Shown here in pieces: positions 41,232 to 49,674 of a stretch of DNA of 64,000 nucleotides. Location of the stretch: assembly GCF_900115345.1 (NCBI RefSeq), contig NZ_FOWC01000003.1, positions 496,001 through 560,000 of the forward strand, written 5' to 3'. The notes below the pieces were generated by a model that worked only from the letters and a program-made list of their open reading frames with translations, was not told the origin of the DNA and ran no database searches. The translations under genes were made by a program, and so were the position numbers. Every line of letters starts with the position of its first letter. The stretch's first letter is position 1. This DNA is from Amycolatopsis rubida (GTDB taxonomy: Bacteria > Actinomycetota > Actinomycetes > Mycobacteriales > Pseudonocardiaceae).

Positions 41232-42149
41232 TCAGGTGCGGATGGCGAAGGTCCAGCGGGCGTGGGCGCCGGGGCCGGCGGTGAGGGTCGAGTGGCCGAG
41301 TTGTTCGACGTGTCTCGTTCCGGTGGGGCGGTTGAGGGCCAGGTCGAGCTGTCGGAGGCCGGCTTGGTCTGCGGGGACGGTGTCGAAGCGGATGGTGGTC
41401 ATGCCGTCGAAGGCGAGAGCGCCGGTGGGGAGCTGGCGTACGGTCATTCCTCCGGCGCGCAGCAGGGGCAGGGTGTTGCCCAGGTCGCGTGCGGTGACGC
41501 CCAGGCGGATGCCGGTGACGTCGCGCATCTGGTGGTTGCGGTAGTCGTCCGGCAGGTAGCGGTTGCGGCTGATGTCGCCGGGGTAGCGCGCGGGGCCGGT
41601 GTTGCCGCGCGGGTCGGCGAAGTACTCCGCGCGGTATTCCATGCCCCAGGCGCCGAAGGTGTCGTACTGGTCGGTGGTGAAGACTCCGTTGAACCACGGG
41701 ATCGGCTTGCCGTCGCCGAAGTCGCGGGTTTGCAGGAATTCCAACGGGTTCGCGATGCCCGCGTCGTGCAGGTGCCGGACCACTGTGGACAGTTGGCCGG
41801 TGCGTTCGGCCGAGACTCCCAGGCCCGCCGAACCGAGGTCGCCGTCCTTGCCGGGCAGGTCGCCGACACCGAAGAGTTCCACGTAGGTTTCCCGGCCCAT
41901 CAGGTAGCGGCCGGTCCATTTTTCGCCGCCCGCGCCGGTCGTGGTGCGGACTTGGAAGTTCGCGAAGTCCTTGAGATAGGCCGAATGCTCGATGGCGTCG
42001 GCGGTCTCGCGGTCAAGGACGCCGTAGCCGTGGTTGACGTGCAGCAGGGCCGGTTCGCCCGCTTCCGCGGCGCCGGTGCCGGTCGCGGCCAGGGTCAGGA
42101 GAACGGTCAGGAGCTGGAGGATCGTCCGGGTTCTTCGAGGTTTGGACAT
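41232..42149 (-). CDS. secreted DUF5829 family protein
   Basis: A 305-residue exported protein: signal peptide about residues 1-29 (ILQLLTVLLTLAATGTGAAEA), then mature sequence PALLHVNHGYGVLDRETADAIEHSAYLKDFANFQVRTT. The NHGYGVLD and YVELFG segments match actinobacterial DUF5829 proteins, whose two halves resemble glyoxalase/VOC-type repeats. Function unknown. No lipobox is visible. The gene is divergent from the GH25 lysozyme across 212 bases. Confidence 0.7.
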   Translation of the reverse strand: MSKPRRTRTILQLLTVLLTLAATGTGAAEAGEPALLHVNHGYGVLDRETADAIEHSAYLKDFANFQVRTTTGAGGEKWTGRYLMGRETYVELFGVGDLPGKDGDLGSAGLGVSAERTGQLSTVVRHLHDAGIANPLEFLQTRDFGDGKPIPWFNGVFTTDQYDTFGAWGMEYRAEYFADPRGNTGPARYPGDISRNRYLPDDYRNHQMRDVTGIRLGVTARDLGNTLPLLRAGGMTVRQLPTGALAFDGMTTIRFDTVPADQAGLRQLDLALNRPTGTRHVEQLGHSTLTAGPGAHARWTFAIRT

Positions 42150-42244
42150 GGCCGGGGAGGGTAAGGCGGCCGCGGCCGGCCGGTGGCGTTTTCCCGGAAT
42201 TCGACCGCAACGGCCTACTGGGAATGTCTTTCTCGTTGTCCGGT

Positions 42245-42332
42245 CAAGTGGAAATTAGGTCACTTGGAGCAGTGACAGTGCATCACATTTAGTAACAGAA
42301 TCAGGTCCTCGTGCCACCTGATCGGGTGGCAC
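42245..42332 (+). promoter_or_regulatory. lysozyme promoter region with CAAGTG/CACTTG dyad and leader stem-loop
   Basis: CAAGTG at 42245-42250 and CACTTG at 42261-42266 form a spaced dyad in an A+T-rich stretch, followed by GTGACAGTGCATCACATTTAGTAAC. Then GTGCCACC (42311-42318) and GGTGGCAC (42325-42332) make an 8-bp perfect hairpin with a six-base loop, 30 bases before the GH25 ATG. Arrangement suggests regulated transcription plus a structured leader, but no known riboswitch class is matched. Confidence 0.5.
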
Positions 42333-42361
42333 TTCGCGAGGGCATCCGAAAGGACCTGTCA

Positions 42362-43198
42362 ATGACCACTCACCACTGGGGACCCACCGGGAGGGCGCGC
42401 CGCCTGACCGGAGCGGTGCTCGCCGCGGCTGCCGCCCTGCTCGTGGCGACCGCGCCGAACGCCGGGGCCGCACCTGCCGCGGCCTGGAGCACCTCGGCCG
42501 AGACTCCGGACAACCATCAGATGGGCGCTTCCATCCGGGCGCACGAAGGAGGCGGCGCGTCGGTCGCGCCTGCGTCGGCCGAGGCGACCACGTCGGGCAT
42601 CGACGTGAGCAGCTACCAGGGGGCGGTCGACTGGAAGTCCTACTGGAACCAGGGCAAACGGTTCGCCTACGTGAAGGCGACCGAGGGCACCGGCTACCAG
42701 AACCCGGACTTCACCCAGCAGTACAACGGCTCGTACAACGTCGGCATGATCCGCGGTGCCTACCACTACGGCCGTCCGGACATCTCCGGCGGCGCGGCGC
42801 AGGCCGACTACTTCGTCGCGCACGGCGGCGGCTGGTCGAAGGACGGCAAGACCCTGCCCGGCACGCTCGACATCGAATGGGGGCCCAGCTCCGCCTGCTA
42901 CGGGCTGAGCCAGTCCGCGATGGTGTCGTGGATCAAGGCGTTCAGCGACGAGTACCACAAGAAGACCTCGCGCTGGCCGGTGATCTACACGGCGAACAGC
43001 TGGTGGACCCAGTGCACCGGCAACAAGGGCGACTTCAGCTCGACCAACCCGCTGTGGGTGGCGGCGTACGCGTCGTCGCCGGGCGCGCTGCCCTACCACT
43101 GGGGGTTCTACACCTTCTGGCAGTACACCTCGACGCCGCTCGACCAGGACTACTTCAGCGCGGGCATCGACCGGCTGAAGGTGCTGGCGACCGGCTGA
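42362..43198 (+). CDS. secreted GH25 lysozyme (muramidase)
   Basis: A 278-residue secreted glycoside hydrolase family 25 protein. Signal peptide residues 1-37, a linker of about 40 residues, then the catalytic domain starting GIDVSSYQGAVDW. The GH25 acidic residues are Asp81 (IDVSSYQG) and Asp170/Glu172 (TLDIEWG), with FAYVKATEGTGYQNP and RGAYHYGRPD strands. The end FWQYTSTPLDQDYFSAGID is typical. It cleaves N-acetylmuramyl-beta-1,4-N-acetylglucosamine bonds. GAAAGGACC precedes the start. It is not in a phage context, so it is likely a growth/lysis enzyme of the host. Confidence 0.95.
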   Translation: MTTHHWGPTGRARRLTGAVLAAAAALLVATAPNAGAAPAAAWSTSAETPDNHQMGASIRAHEGGGASVAPASAEATTSGIDVSSYQGAVDWKSYWNQGKRFAYVKATEGTGYQNPDFTQQYNGSYNVGMIRGAYHYGRPDISGGAAQADYFVAHGGGWSKDGKTLPGTLDIEWGPSSACYGLSQSAMVSWIKAFSDEYHKKTSRWPVIYTANSWWTQCTGNKGDFSSTNPLWVAAYASSPGALPYHWGFYTFWQYTSTPLDQDYFSAGIDRLKVLATG

Positions 43199-43838
43199 GC
43201 CGGACCTGTCCGGGAGTCCGGTCCGGCCGGGCTCCCGGACGGGGCCGTGCCCAGGCGAGGACCGCCAGCCCGGCCAGCGTGCCCGGCAGTCCGGTCGCTA
43301 CTTTGGCCGCGACCAGCCAGGCGTTCGCCGGGTCGAGGCTGAGCAGGCCGGTCACCGCCGCCCGGACGAGGAAGCCCGCGGCGAGGAGCGCGGTCGCGAC
43401 CGCGAACCGGCGGCGGGCGGCGCGCTCGGTCCCGCCGCGGCCGACCGCCGCCCAGCCGATCCCCACGAGCGGCCGCCGGACGACGACCGACCCGGTCAGC
43501 ACCAGCGCGGCCAGCAGGTACCAGACGAGGTCGGGCAGGAAAAGCCCGCCGCCGGATCCGGTCTGCCAAGCGATGAACCCGGCGATGCCGACGCCGATCA
43601 GCCCGCCGAAGGCCGGCCCCTTCGGATCTCCGCGCCGGATCCGGACCGCCGCGAGCACGGCGGCGAGGGCGGCCGCGGCGCCGACCGCGACTCCGGTGCC
43701 GGCGACGGCGTTGAGCGGCGCGAGGACCGCCGAGGGGATCGCGGACAGCACGATCCCGCCCGGCGTGTCGATCCGCGGCTTGCCGCGCTGCGGTCTCGCC
43801 GCGGGATTCGCTTTGCCGCCAAGGAAACGCCGCTTCAT
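43155..43838 (-). CDS. DUF3159 family membrane protein
   Basis: A 227-residue membrane protein. The cytoplasmic N-terminus (KRRFLGGKANPAARPQRGKPRIDTPGG) is followed by about five or six helices; the core IRRGDPKGPAFGGLIGVGIAGFIAWQTGSGGGLFLPDLVWYL fits the actinobacterial DUF3159 family. Function unknown. Its start overlaps the TetR stop (ATGA at 43835-43838), so the two form an operon, and its 3' end overlaps the lysozyme gene on the other strand by 44 bases. Confidence 0.8.
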   Translation of the reverse strand: MKRRFLGGKANPAARPQRGKPRIDTPGGIVLSAIPSAVLAPLNAVAGTGVAVGAAAALAAVLAAVRIRRGDPKGPAFGGLIGVGIAGFIAWQTGSGGGLFLPDLVWYLLAALVLTGSVVVRRPLVGIGWAAVGRGGTERAARRRFAVATALLAAGFLVRAAVTGLLSLDPANAWLVAAKVATGLPGTLAGLAVLAWARPRPGARPDRTPGQVRLSRSPAPSAGRCPR

Positions 43839-44452
43839 CTCAGCGCTCCCGTCACTGACCGCGCCGCCCGGTCCGGGGCGTCGCCGTACCCGATCGCCAG
43901 CCGCACCAGCAGATCCGCCAGCGCCGCCCGCCCCGCGGCCTCCGGCAGCGCGCCGCTGAGCACCATCGTCGCCAGCCCGTGCTGCGTGCTCCACACCTGG
44001 GCCGCGCACATTTCCGTCTGCTCGGCGGGCACGCCGGCAAACCGGCCGGACCCCACCGCCCGGTCGAGGATCTTCCGCAGCAGCAGGAAGCACGCCTCGC
44101 CCGCGCGGTCTTCGTCCAGCGGACGGTCGACGAACATCGCCCGGTACAGGTGCGGTTCGGCCATCCCGAACCGGAAAAACGCCGCCGCCGCTCCGGCGAG
44201 GGCGGCCACCGGGTCCTCGGCGGGCGGGTCCATGGTCTCTTCGAGCCTGCGGAAGCCCTCCAGCCGCACCTCCCGGCGCAACTGTTCGACACTGCCGAAG
44301 TAGGTGTAGACCGCTGTCGTCGACACGCCCAGCTCCCGGGCCAGCCGCCGAGTCGACAAGGCTGGACCGCCTTCCTCGGCCAGCACCTGGGCGGCTGTCG
44401 CCAGAAGGCTTTCGCGAAGCGCGGCGTCGCGCTGTCTCGGGCTCACGCCCAC
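43835..44452 (-). CDS. TetR-family regulator
   Basis: A 205-residue TetR-type regulator: HTH MGVSPRQRDAALRESLLATAAQVLAEEGGPALSTRRLARELGVSTTAVYTYFGSVEQLRREV, C-terminal domain of the TetR_C_13-like class (FRFGMAEPHLYRAMFVDRPL). It is translationally coupled to the DUF3159 membrane protein gene it probably controls. Confidence 0.9.
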   Translation of the reverse strand: MGVSPRQRDAALRESLLATAAQVLAEEGGPALSTRRLARELGVSTTAVYTYFGSVEQLRREVRLEGFRRLEETMDPPAEDPVAALAGAAAAFFRFGMAEPHLYRAMFVDRPLDEDRAGEACFLLLRKILDRAVGSGRFAGVPAEQTEMCAAQVWSTQHGLATMVLSGALPEAAGRAALADLLVRLAIGYGDAPDRAARSVTGALR

Positions 44453-44485
44453 GATAGTAAAACGACGTTGCGTAACACCGCAATA

Positions 44486-45352
44486 CTAAAATCCCTCCAG
44501 TACCTCCACGACCGCGCCGACGATCCGCCGGGTCTGCGGCTGGCACGCCGCCCACGTCGTCAGCGGGACGCTCGGCTCGACCAGCTCGCTCCAGGCCCAC
44601 TCGGGCAGCATCCGGTTCGCGCTGGGCCTGCTGAGCAGCACCGCGTCCGCCTCGACTGCCTCCGCGCAGGCCAGCGCGTTCTCGTTGAACCGCGCGAGGC
44701 GCCAGTTCGGCGACACTCCGAGCCCGTGCGCCGCGGCGAGCATCTGGTCGTGCCCGGCCGGGACCTGCGCCCGCGAGTGCGCCAGCACCCGGACGTCGTC
44801 GAGATCCCGCAACCGGCACCGCGCGCGCCCGAAAAGCTCGTGACCAGGCCGGATCGCGACGCCGAACGGATGCTCGAACAACAGCCGCCCGTGCAGTGTC
44901 GACGGCGGGTTCTGGTGGACCAGCCCGATGTCGATCCGCCCTTCGCTGAGCATCCGCAGCTGCTCGGTGCTGCTGGCGTCCAAAAACGACAGTGCGGCGT
45001 CCGGCACCTGACGGCGGATCTCCGCCAGCGCCGCGAGCACCCAGTCCTGCGGAATCCCCGGCGGCAGCGCGATCTCGACCTGCTCCTTGACCGGAGCCGC
45101 GGACCGCGTGACCTCCCGCGTCGCGTCCGCGAGCCGCAGCAGCTGCCGCGCGTGCTCGTGCAATGCCCGGCCGGCGACCGTCGCCTGCACGCCCGTCGGC
45201 ACCCGGTCGAACAACGGCGTCCCGAGTTCGCGTTCGAGCACGCGGATCTGCCGGGTCAGCGCGGGTTGCGACATCATCAGCGACCCGGCCGCCCGGCTGA
45301 TCGACCCCTCGGTGAACACGGCGACGAAGTACCGCAGCTGACGCAGTTCCAT
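44486..45352 (-). CDS. LysR-family regulator
   Basis: A 288-residue LysR-type regulator, MELRQLRYFVAVFTEGSISRAAGSLMMSQPALTRQIRVLERELGTPLFDRVPTGVQATVAG, with a complete effector domain. It lies upstream of the TetR/DUF3159 pair on the same strand and is divergent from the DUF488 gene. Target not apparent. Confidence 0.92.
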   Translation of the reverse strand: MELRQLRYFVAVFTEGSISRAAGSLMMSQPALTRQIRVLERELGTPLFDRVPTGVQATVAGRALHEHARQLLRLADATREVTRSAAPVKEQVEIALPPGIPQDWVLAALAEIRRQVPDAALSFLDASSTEQLRMLSEGRIDIGLVHQNPPSTLHGRLLFEHPFGVAIRPGHELFGRARCRLRDLDDVRVLAHSRAQVPAGHDQMLAAAHGLGVSPNWRLARFNENALACAEAVEADAVLLSRPSANRMLPEWAWSELVEPSVPLTTWAACQPQTRRIVGAVVEVLEGF

Positions 45353-45450
45353 ACCCTGGGGTTATACCTCCTTCGTTTGCGCCGCGGCGGCCGCGGGCGG
45401 ACGCTGGGCGGCGACGGCAGCCCCCGACCCGGGAAGGAGCCGCTGCCCCG

Positions 45451-45807
45451 ATGAGCAAACGCCAAGTCCAGGTCCGCCGGGTCTACGACGCGCCGGAATC
45501 CACCGACGGCTCACGGGTCCTGGTCGACCGGCTGTGGCCGCGCGGGCTGAGCAAAGAGCGTGCGCGTCTGGACGACTGGCTGAAGCAGATCTCCCCGTCG
45601 ACGGAACTGCGCAAGTGGTACTCGCACGACCCGGACCGCTACGCCGGATTCGCCGAACGCTACCGCGCGGAGCTGGAAGAACCGGAACGCGCGGAAGCGC
45701 TGGACCACTTGCGTGCGCTAGCCGGCCGGGGGCCGCTGACCCTGTTGACCGCGACCAAACGCAGCGACATCAGCGAAGCGGCGGTACTGGCCGACCTGCT
45801 CGGCTAG
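45451..45807 (+). CDS. DUF488 family protein
   Basis: A 118-residue DUF488 protein: RRVYDAPESTDGSRVLVDRLWPRGLSKERARLDDWLKQISPSTELRKWY and GPLTLLTATKRSDISEAAVLADLL are family hallmarks, including the D-R-x-W-P-R-G motif that may bind nucleic acid or a phosphorylated ligand. Role unknown. GGAAGGAG lies upstream of ATG 45451. It is the last clearly intact gene before the degraded 45.8-46.9 kb stretch. Confidence 0.85.
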   Translation: MSKRQVQVRRVYDAPESTDGSRVLVDRLWPRGLSKERARLDDWLKQISPSTELRKWYSHDPDRYAGFAERYRAELEEPERAEALDHLRALAGRGPLTLLTATKRSDISEAAVLADLLG

Positions 45808-46973
45808 CGTTCAGGAACTGCCGACCGAGATGCCCGTTGCGTTCGGCATACCGGCTGCCCCGTTCGTGCGACGCGGTCAGCGCCGGGCGCAGCTCGTGGC
45901 CTCCGTGGGCCGGCCGGCACTCGACCGTCGGCACCCGGCTGTAACGGTGCGGGCTTTCCTTGGGCCGCCCGGATCACCGGCTTCCACTTCCCGCCCGTGC
46001 CGTCGAGCACCTCCGGTGCCGCCCCGGCCCCGGTGAGCTGGTTCGGTCCGGGAACCGCTCCGGCGGTGCCGTGGCGGAGACGTCCGCGAACCGGGCAGTA
46101 CGAGCACGCATCAGTTGGTGCTCTTTCTGGCTGGGATTCCGGGGCCGAGACCACCTTCGCGGGGTCCGGCAAACACTGCCCGCCACGTCGCGTTGCCGCC
46201 CGGCGGTGCGGTAGGCAATGCCCGGCGAACGTGTTCAGCCGGGCAGCCGGTACTTCGCGCGCCAGCCGGTGATCCGGCCTTCCGCCGCGATCGCGGCGAC
46301 GAATCGTTCGTACCCGTGCTGCGCTTCGACGCGGCGGCAGGCGTGGCTCGCCGACGCGATCGTCCCGCTGCCGGCGTGCCGGAACCGCCGCCGGTCGCTC
46401 CCGTGGTCGTGGGTCAGGTCCCCGCGCGGGATGTTCGCGCACAGCCACTGGATCGCCGCGGCGCGTTCTTCGCCGTCGCGGTAGTCGACGGCGCCCAGCT
46501 CCAGCGACGCATTTCGTGCCGGGGAGCCACCACTTCGTCGCGTTCCCCGGGCCGCCGATCAGCTGGAACCAGGGAGTCCGACGCGGACTTCGAGCGCTTT
46601 TCCGGTGTGGCAATTCCAGTCCGGCGCGGAGCGCCGTCCGGTGAACAGCGGGTGGCCGCGGGCATTCCACAGTAGACCGTCGGCCCGTGGTCACGCTGAA
46701 AATTCTCTTCGCCCCTCCTGACAATGACATCGTCCGTTCCCGCGCGGATGTTTCGCCTGTTCCGGGGTTCGGGGCGAGTTCGGCTGTTCGCCGCAACCGC
46801 GGTTCGGGCGTTCGGCGGCACCCTCGGCGGGGTAGTTGGGGCACGCTCGGTGTCCCTCGGGCGCGATAATCCCGTTCCGAAACGGTATTTCGCGTCGCAG
46901 GCAAGGGGGAGGTGGTCGCCGTTGCGTCTACTGTGGACGACCTGGTCCGTCCGTTTCGGATATGGTTGGCGGA
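45808..46973. other. degenerate interval without an intact gene
   Basis: About 1.17 kb with no frame that satisfies both codon bias and start/ribosome site. On the minus strand near 46235-46600 there is coherent coding-like sequence broken by a frameshift (separate entry); 45808-46200 contains only short fragments. The last 270 bases (46700-46973) are the upstream region of the LysR gene and hold an A+T-richer pocket around 46866-46892. Probably remnants of one or more lost genes. Confidence 0.55.
46235..46600 (-). pseudogene. unrecognised coding remnant, frameshifted
   Basis: Read on the minus strand, one frame gives WFQLIGGPGNATKWWLPGT and, after a one-base shift near 46513, another continues NASLELGAVDYRDGEERAAAIQW and on to HACRRVEAQHGYERFVAAI, ending in GWRAKYRLPG and a stop at 46235-46237. 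Amino-acid composition and third-base G+C bias look like real coding sequence. No start codon or ribosome site is evident upstream, and I do not recognise the family. It is most likely the 3' part of a decayed gene. Confidence 0.45.
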
Positions 46974-47882
46974 ATGGCTGATCTGACGCTCACCGGCCTG
47001 CGGGTCGTGGTCGAGGTGGCCCGGACCGGGTCGTTCAGTGCTGCCGCGCATCGGCTCGGCTACACGCAATCAGCGGTGTCGCGGCAGATCGCGGCGAGCG
47101 AACGCGCTACTGGAACCGCGTTGTTCGAACGGCATGCCCGCGGAATCCGCCCTACGACAGCAGGAGAAGTACTGATCCGGCACGCCGGTCGGGTGCTGGA
47201 CAGTGTGAGTGCGGCCGGAAAAGAGCTCGCCGGACTGCGCGACCGGCTCGCCGGGCGGATCTCGGTCGGCGCATTCCCCGCCGCGTCGGCGGTTTTGCTG
47301 CCGCGCGCGGTTTCCCGGCTGCTGCGCGCACATCCGGGCGTGGAGGTGCACCTCGCCGAGTCCGCGACCCTGGCGCAACTGCAGTCCCTGCGCCGCGGCA
47401 GGCTCGACGTCTCGGTGGCCGTCACCGGCGACGGCTTGCCGGAATACGACTTCGAGGGCTTGCGGCGCACCGAATTGCGCAGTGGAATCCCGTACGGAGT
47501 GGCGGTCGCGGAATCACATCCGTTCGCCGGGCGCAGCTGGGTCGAACCGGACGAACTGGCCGAACAGCAGTGGATCGTCGGCGCGGGCAGCTCGCCGGAA
47601 TTCGGGACGTGGCCGGGAATCGCCGGGCCGTCGATCGCGTTCGCGGTGCGCGCGTGGCCGACGCGGTTGGGCCTGGTCGCGGCGGGTTTGGGAATTTCGC
47701 TGGTGCCCGGGTTCGCGGCGGATTCGCTGCCTGCCGATGTGCGGTGGATCCCCGTGCGCGACGAGTGCGGCGGGGTGCGACGCGCGCTGTGGGCGGTGAC
47801 GGGGGAGCGGCCGGACCCGGCGGCGGTGGCGATGGTGCGGGCGCTGGAGCAAGAGGCCGGGTCGGTCGGCCGGGGTTGCTAG
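46974..47882 (+). CDS. LysR-family regulator
   Basis: A 302-residue LysR-type protein (MADLTLTGLRVVVEVARTGSFSAAAHRLGYTQSAVSRQIAASERATGTALFERHARGIRPTTAG) with a complete effector domain. The ATG at 46974 is used; upstream open frame has no homology. It is flanked on both sides by decayed genes, so the target may itself be lost. Sequence appears intact. Confidence 0.9.
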   Translation: MADLTLTGLRVVVEVARTGSFSAAAHRLGYTQSAVSRQIAASERATGTALFERHARGIRPTTAGEVLIRHAGRVLDSVSAAGKELAGLRDRLAGRISVGAFPAASAVLLPRAVSRLLRAHPGVEVHLAESATLAQLQSLRRGRLDVSVAVTGDGLPEYDFEGLRRTELRSGIPYGVAVAESHPFAGRSWVEPDELAEQQWIVGAGSSPEFGTWPGIAGPSIAFAVRAWPTRLGLVAAGLGISLVPGFAADSLPADVRWIPVRDECGGVRRALWAVTGERPDPAAVAMVRALEQEAGSVGRGC

Positions 47883-48190
47883 GTCCGGATTTCGTTGGCG
47901 TGCTGCGGTTTCTGCGGATGTGGTGTTCGTGAGTGGCCGGATTCGTTGTCAGGAAAGCGCTGTGGTTCGAGCCCGGCGACGTGCGGCCCGTGGCCGCGGA
48001 GAAATGTGGAAAACGGAACCGATTCGCGGGAATCAGCAAAAACCTGGAACGGGAACCTCGGCCGGCGACAGCAAATGCTGTTCCCGGCGAGCGGGAGCTT
48101 CGCAACGATGGGCTGGCTCGGGCGCAGCCGTGCGCTGCGTGGCGGGCACGGACGCGCCAGCGGTGCCGGTTTGTTCCACGCGGGTCTCGG
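47883..48190. other. gene-free interval in degraded zone
   Basis: 308 bases after the LysR gene. Short open frames (for example one reading ALWFEPGDVRPVAAEKCG) lack homology and ribosome sites. Nothing further is supported. Confidence 0.4.
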
Positions 48191-48629
48191 TCAAGCTGTC
48201 CGGGCCAGGATCTCGAAGACCGCGACCCGGTCGGCGGCCGAGGCGAAGGCGTCGGGATCGGGGCCGCTGACGATGCCGGCCTGGGCGAACATCGGTGCTC
48301 CTCTGGGGACCTCCTGCGGATAGGCGCGCATGACCTGCTCCTTCAGCGCGCTGTCGGTGACCTCGGCGAGCGTCACGGGATCGCGGCGGCGTCCCCGGGA
48401 GAGATGGCCGTGTCCGGCGGCCCGGACGTTGCGGGCCCAGTCGGAATACCACGTACCGGCGGCCGCTGACCGTCAGCGGCGAGACCGGGGTGGAGCGCGG
48501 CTTGCCGGTGCGCCGTCCCGGCACCGTGAGCACGCAGACCGGCCCCATCGCGAACCCGAAGCGCGACAGGACGCCGATTGCGCGGTTGGCGGTGCGGAAC
48601 CAGCGCGGCAGGGGCTTGACGTCGGGCAT
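48191..48629 (-). pseudogene. F420-dependent nitroreductase-family (Ddn-like) gene, frameshifted
   Basis: Starts at ATG 48629 as MPDVKPLPRWFRTANRAIGVL, continues VLTVPGRRTGKPRSTPVSPLTVSGRRYVV, then homology moves to another frame (WARNVRAAGHGHLSRGRRRDPVTLAEVTD) and ends VPRGAPMFAQAGIVSGPDPDAFASAADRVAVFEIL with the stop at 48191-48193. A short deletion near 48455 causes the shift. The family uses deazaflavin F420 to reduce quinones or nitro groups. Start overlaps the divergent TetR-like fragment (CATG), so this is the former divergent regulator/target pair. Confidence 0.8.
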
Positions 48630-49059
48630 GGCGGGAATCCCTTCGAATGCTGGATCGGCGGCAGGGTCTGCGGGCCCGGGCAACGACGTCGGGCCCGCAG
48701 GCCGGAACGCGACCGAGGCCGTCGAACAACTCCGCCCGGTCCTGCTCGCGGTCTGTTCCCAGGCCGCCGCCGACCCAGCGGGATACACGCGCCACTTCCA
48801 GCTCGTCGAGCAGCACCCGGAACTACGCGCCCGCGACGCCGTGAAGATGCAGCAGTTCGCCGACAAGCTGGGCGATCTGCTCATCGATCGCGGATCCGAC
48901 GAGGCCACCGCCCGCTTTGCCGCGCAGATCGCCATCGCCTGTTACCAGGCCGTCAAACGCCTGGGCAACGACCCTCGCACCCTGGTGGAGGAGATCCGAG
49001 CCGCCTTCGGGCGGGTACTCGCACTGGGGACCGGCGCCACCGAGCCCCAAGCCGGGTAG
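48628..49059 (+). pseudogene. TetR C-terminal fragment lacking the DNA-binding domain
   Basis: From ATG 48628 the frame encodes about 26 low-complexity residues, then a helical region (ATEAVEQLRPVLLAVCSQAAADPAGYTRHFQLVEQHPELRAR and later AIACYQAVKRLGNDPRTLVEEIRAAF) typical of TetR ligand domains. There is no helix-turn-helix: the ATG abuts the start of the nitroreductase remnant. So the N-terminal third of the regulator has been deleted. The peptide could be made but could not bind DNA by itself. Confidence 0.7.
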
Positions 49060-49065
49060 GCGTCA

Positions 49066-49150
49066 CGGCCGTTCCCGCGTCGCCAACGACACCGCGTTCG
49101 GGTTGGCGGCAGGCGTCTGGGTCAGCGACGACCGCAAGACGAACTGGGCA
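49066..49150 (+). pseudogene. aldehyde dehydrogenase fragment
   Basis: A 25-residue stretch RVANDTAFGLAAGVWVSDD matches the C-terminal ANDTPYGLAAGVWT motif of NAD(P)-dependent aldehyde dehydrogenases. Nothing on either side continues the homology; it begins a few bases after the TetR fragment stop. A stray piece of a much longer (about 480-residue) gene. Confidence 0.65.
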
Positions 49151-49311
49151 CAACCGCGTGGATCGGCGCCGGCAACCGGATCGCTGACCGTTCCACCCAC
49201 GCCTGGGCAGCGTCCGAAGCCGCGCTGACGCAGCGGTCATAACCCGGAACCTCGTCCGGACTTCCTTCGACGCCGAAATCGCCGCGGGAGAAAATCCTCG
49301 GCCGGTCGTCG

Positions 49312-49533
49312 GCGCCGGGGTCCGCCGGACAGTTCTGCGTCAACGTGCTGGCCGAACCGCAAGCTGACCTCTGCGGCCGCTTCGGGTCCCGCCGCGGGCG
49401 TCGCTTCGAAGTACTGGATTGGCAGCTTTCCCGCTGGGAAACGCCGGAATTGCCCGGCGTATTGCTCCGCGTGCACGCCGAGATCGAGACCGTGCACCAC
49501 GCGGGCGACCACCCGGTCGTACCTGTGGGCGGG
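49312..49533 (+). pseudogene. flavin reductase (HpaC/RutF-like) fragment
   Basis: The frame reads GQFCVNVLAEPQADLCGRFGS, then RRFEVLDWQLSRWETPELPGV and VHAEIETVHHAGDHPVVPVG. This is the core of the flavin-reductase domain (FCVNVLAEDQ.DLCRRFAS..., E.ETVHEAGDHT). N-terminal and C-terminal parts are missing, and the 3' end runs directly into the MFS fragment. Confidence 0.7.
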
Positions 49534-49654
49534 TGTCGTCGGCGTTGCCGGGGCGGCGATCATCCTGGCGATGCAGCACGGGCGCAAACCCGCGCAGGGC
49601 GGGCTGGCCGAGGAAAGCGACGCGGCCGCCCGAGTGACGGTCGCGCAGACCTGA
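49517..49654 (+). pseudogene. membrane-transporter C-terminal fragment (MFS-like)
   Basis: In another frame, 49517-49654 encodes SYLWAGVVGVAGAAIILAM followed by QHGRKPAQGGLAEESDAAAR and a stop. A last transmembrane helix and short polar tail of this composition are seen in EmrB/QacA-type drug exporters. It overlaps the end of the flavin reductase fragment by about 17 bases, so this is a recombination junction between two genes. Family assignment is weaker than for the neighbours. Confidence 0.45.
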
Positions 49655-49674
49655 GAACGGCCATACTGCGTCGC

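Noticed and set aside
42311..42332. ydaO (c-di-AMP) riboswitch before the lysozyme
   Set aside because: Only a simple 8-bp hairpin is present; the conserved core elements of that class are absent.
42362..43198. Prophage endolysin
   Set aside because: It has its own signal peptide and no holin, tail or integrase neighbours.
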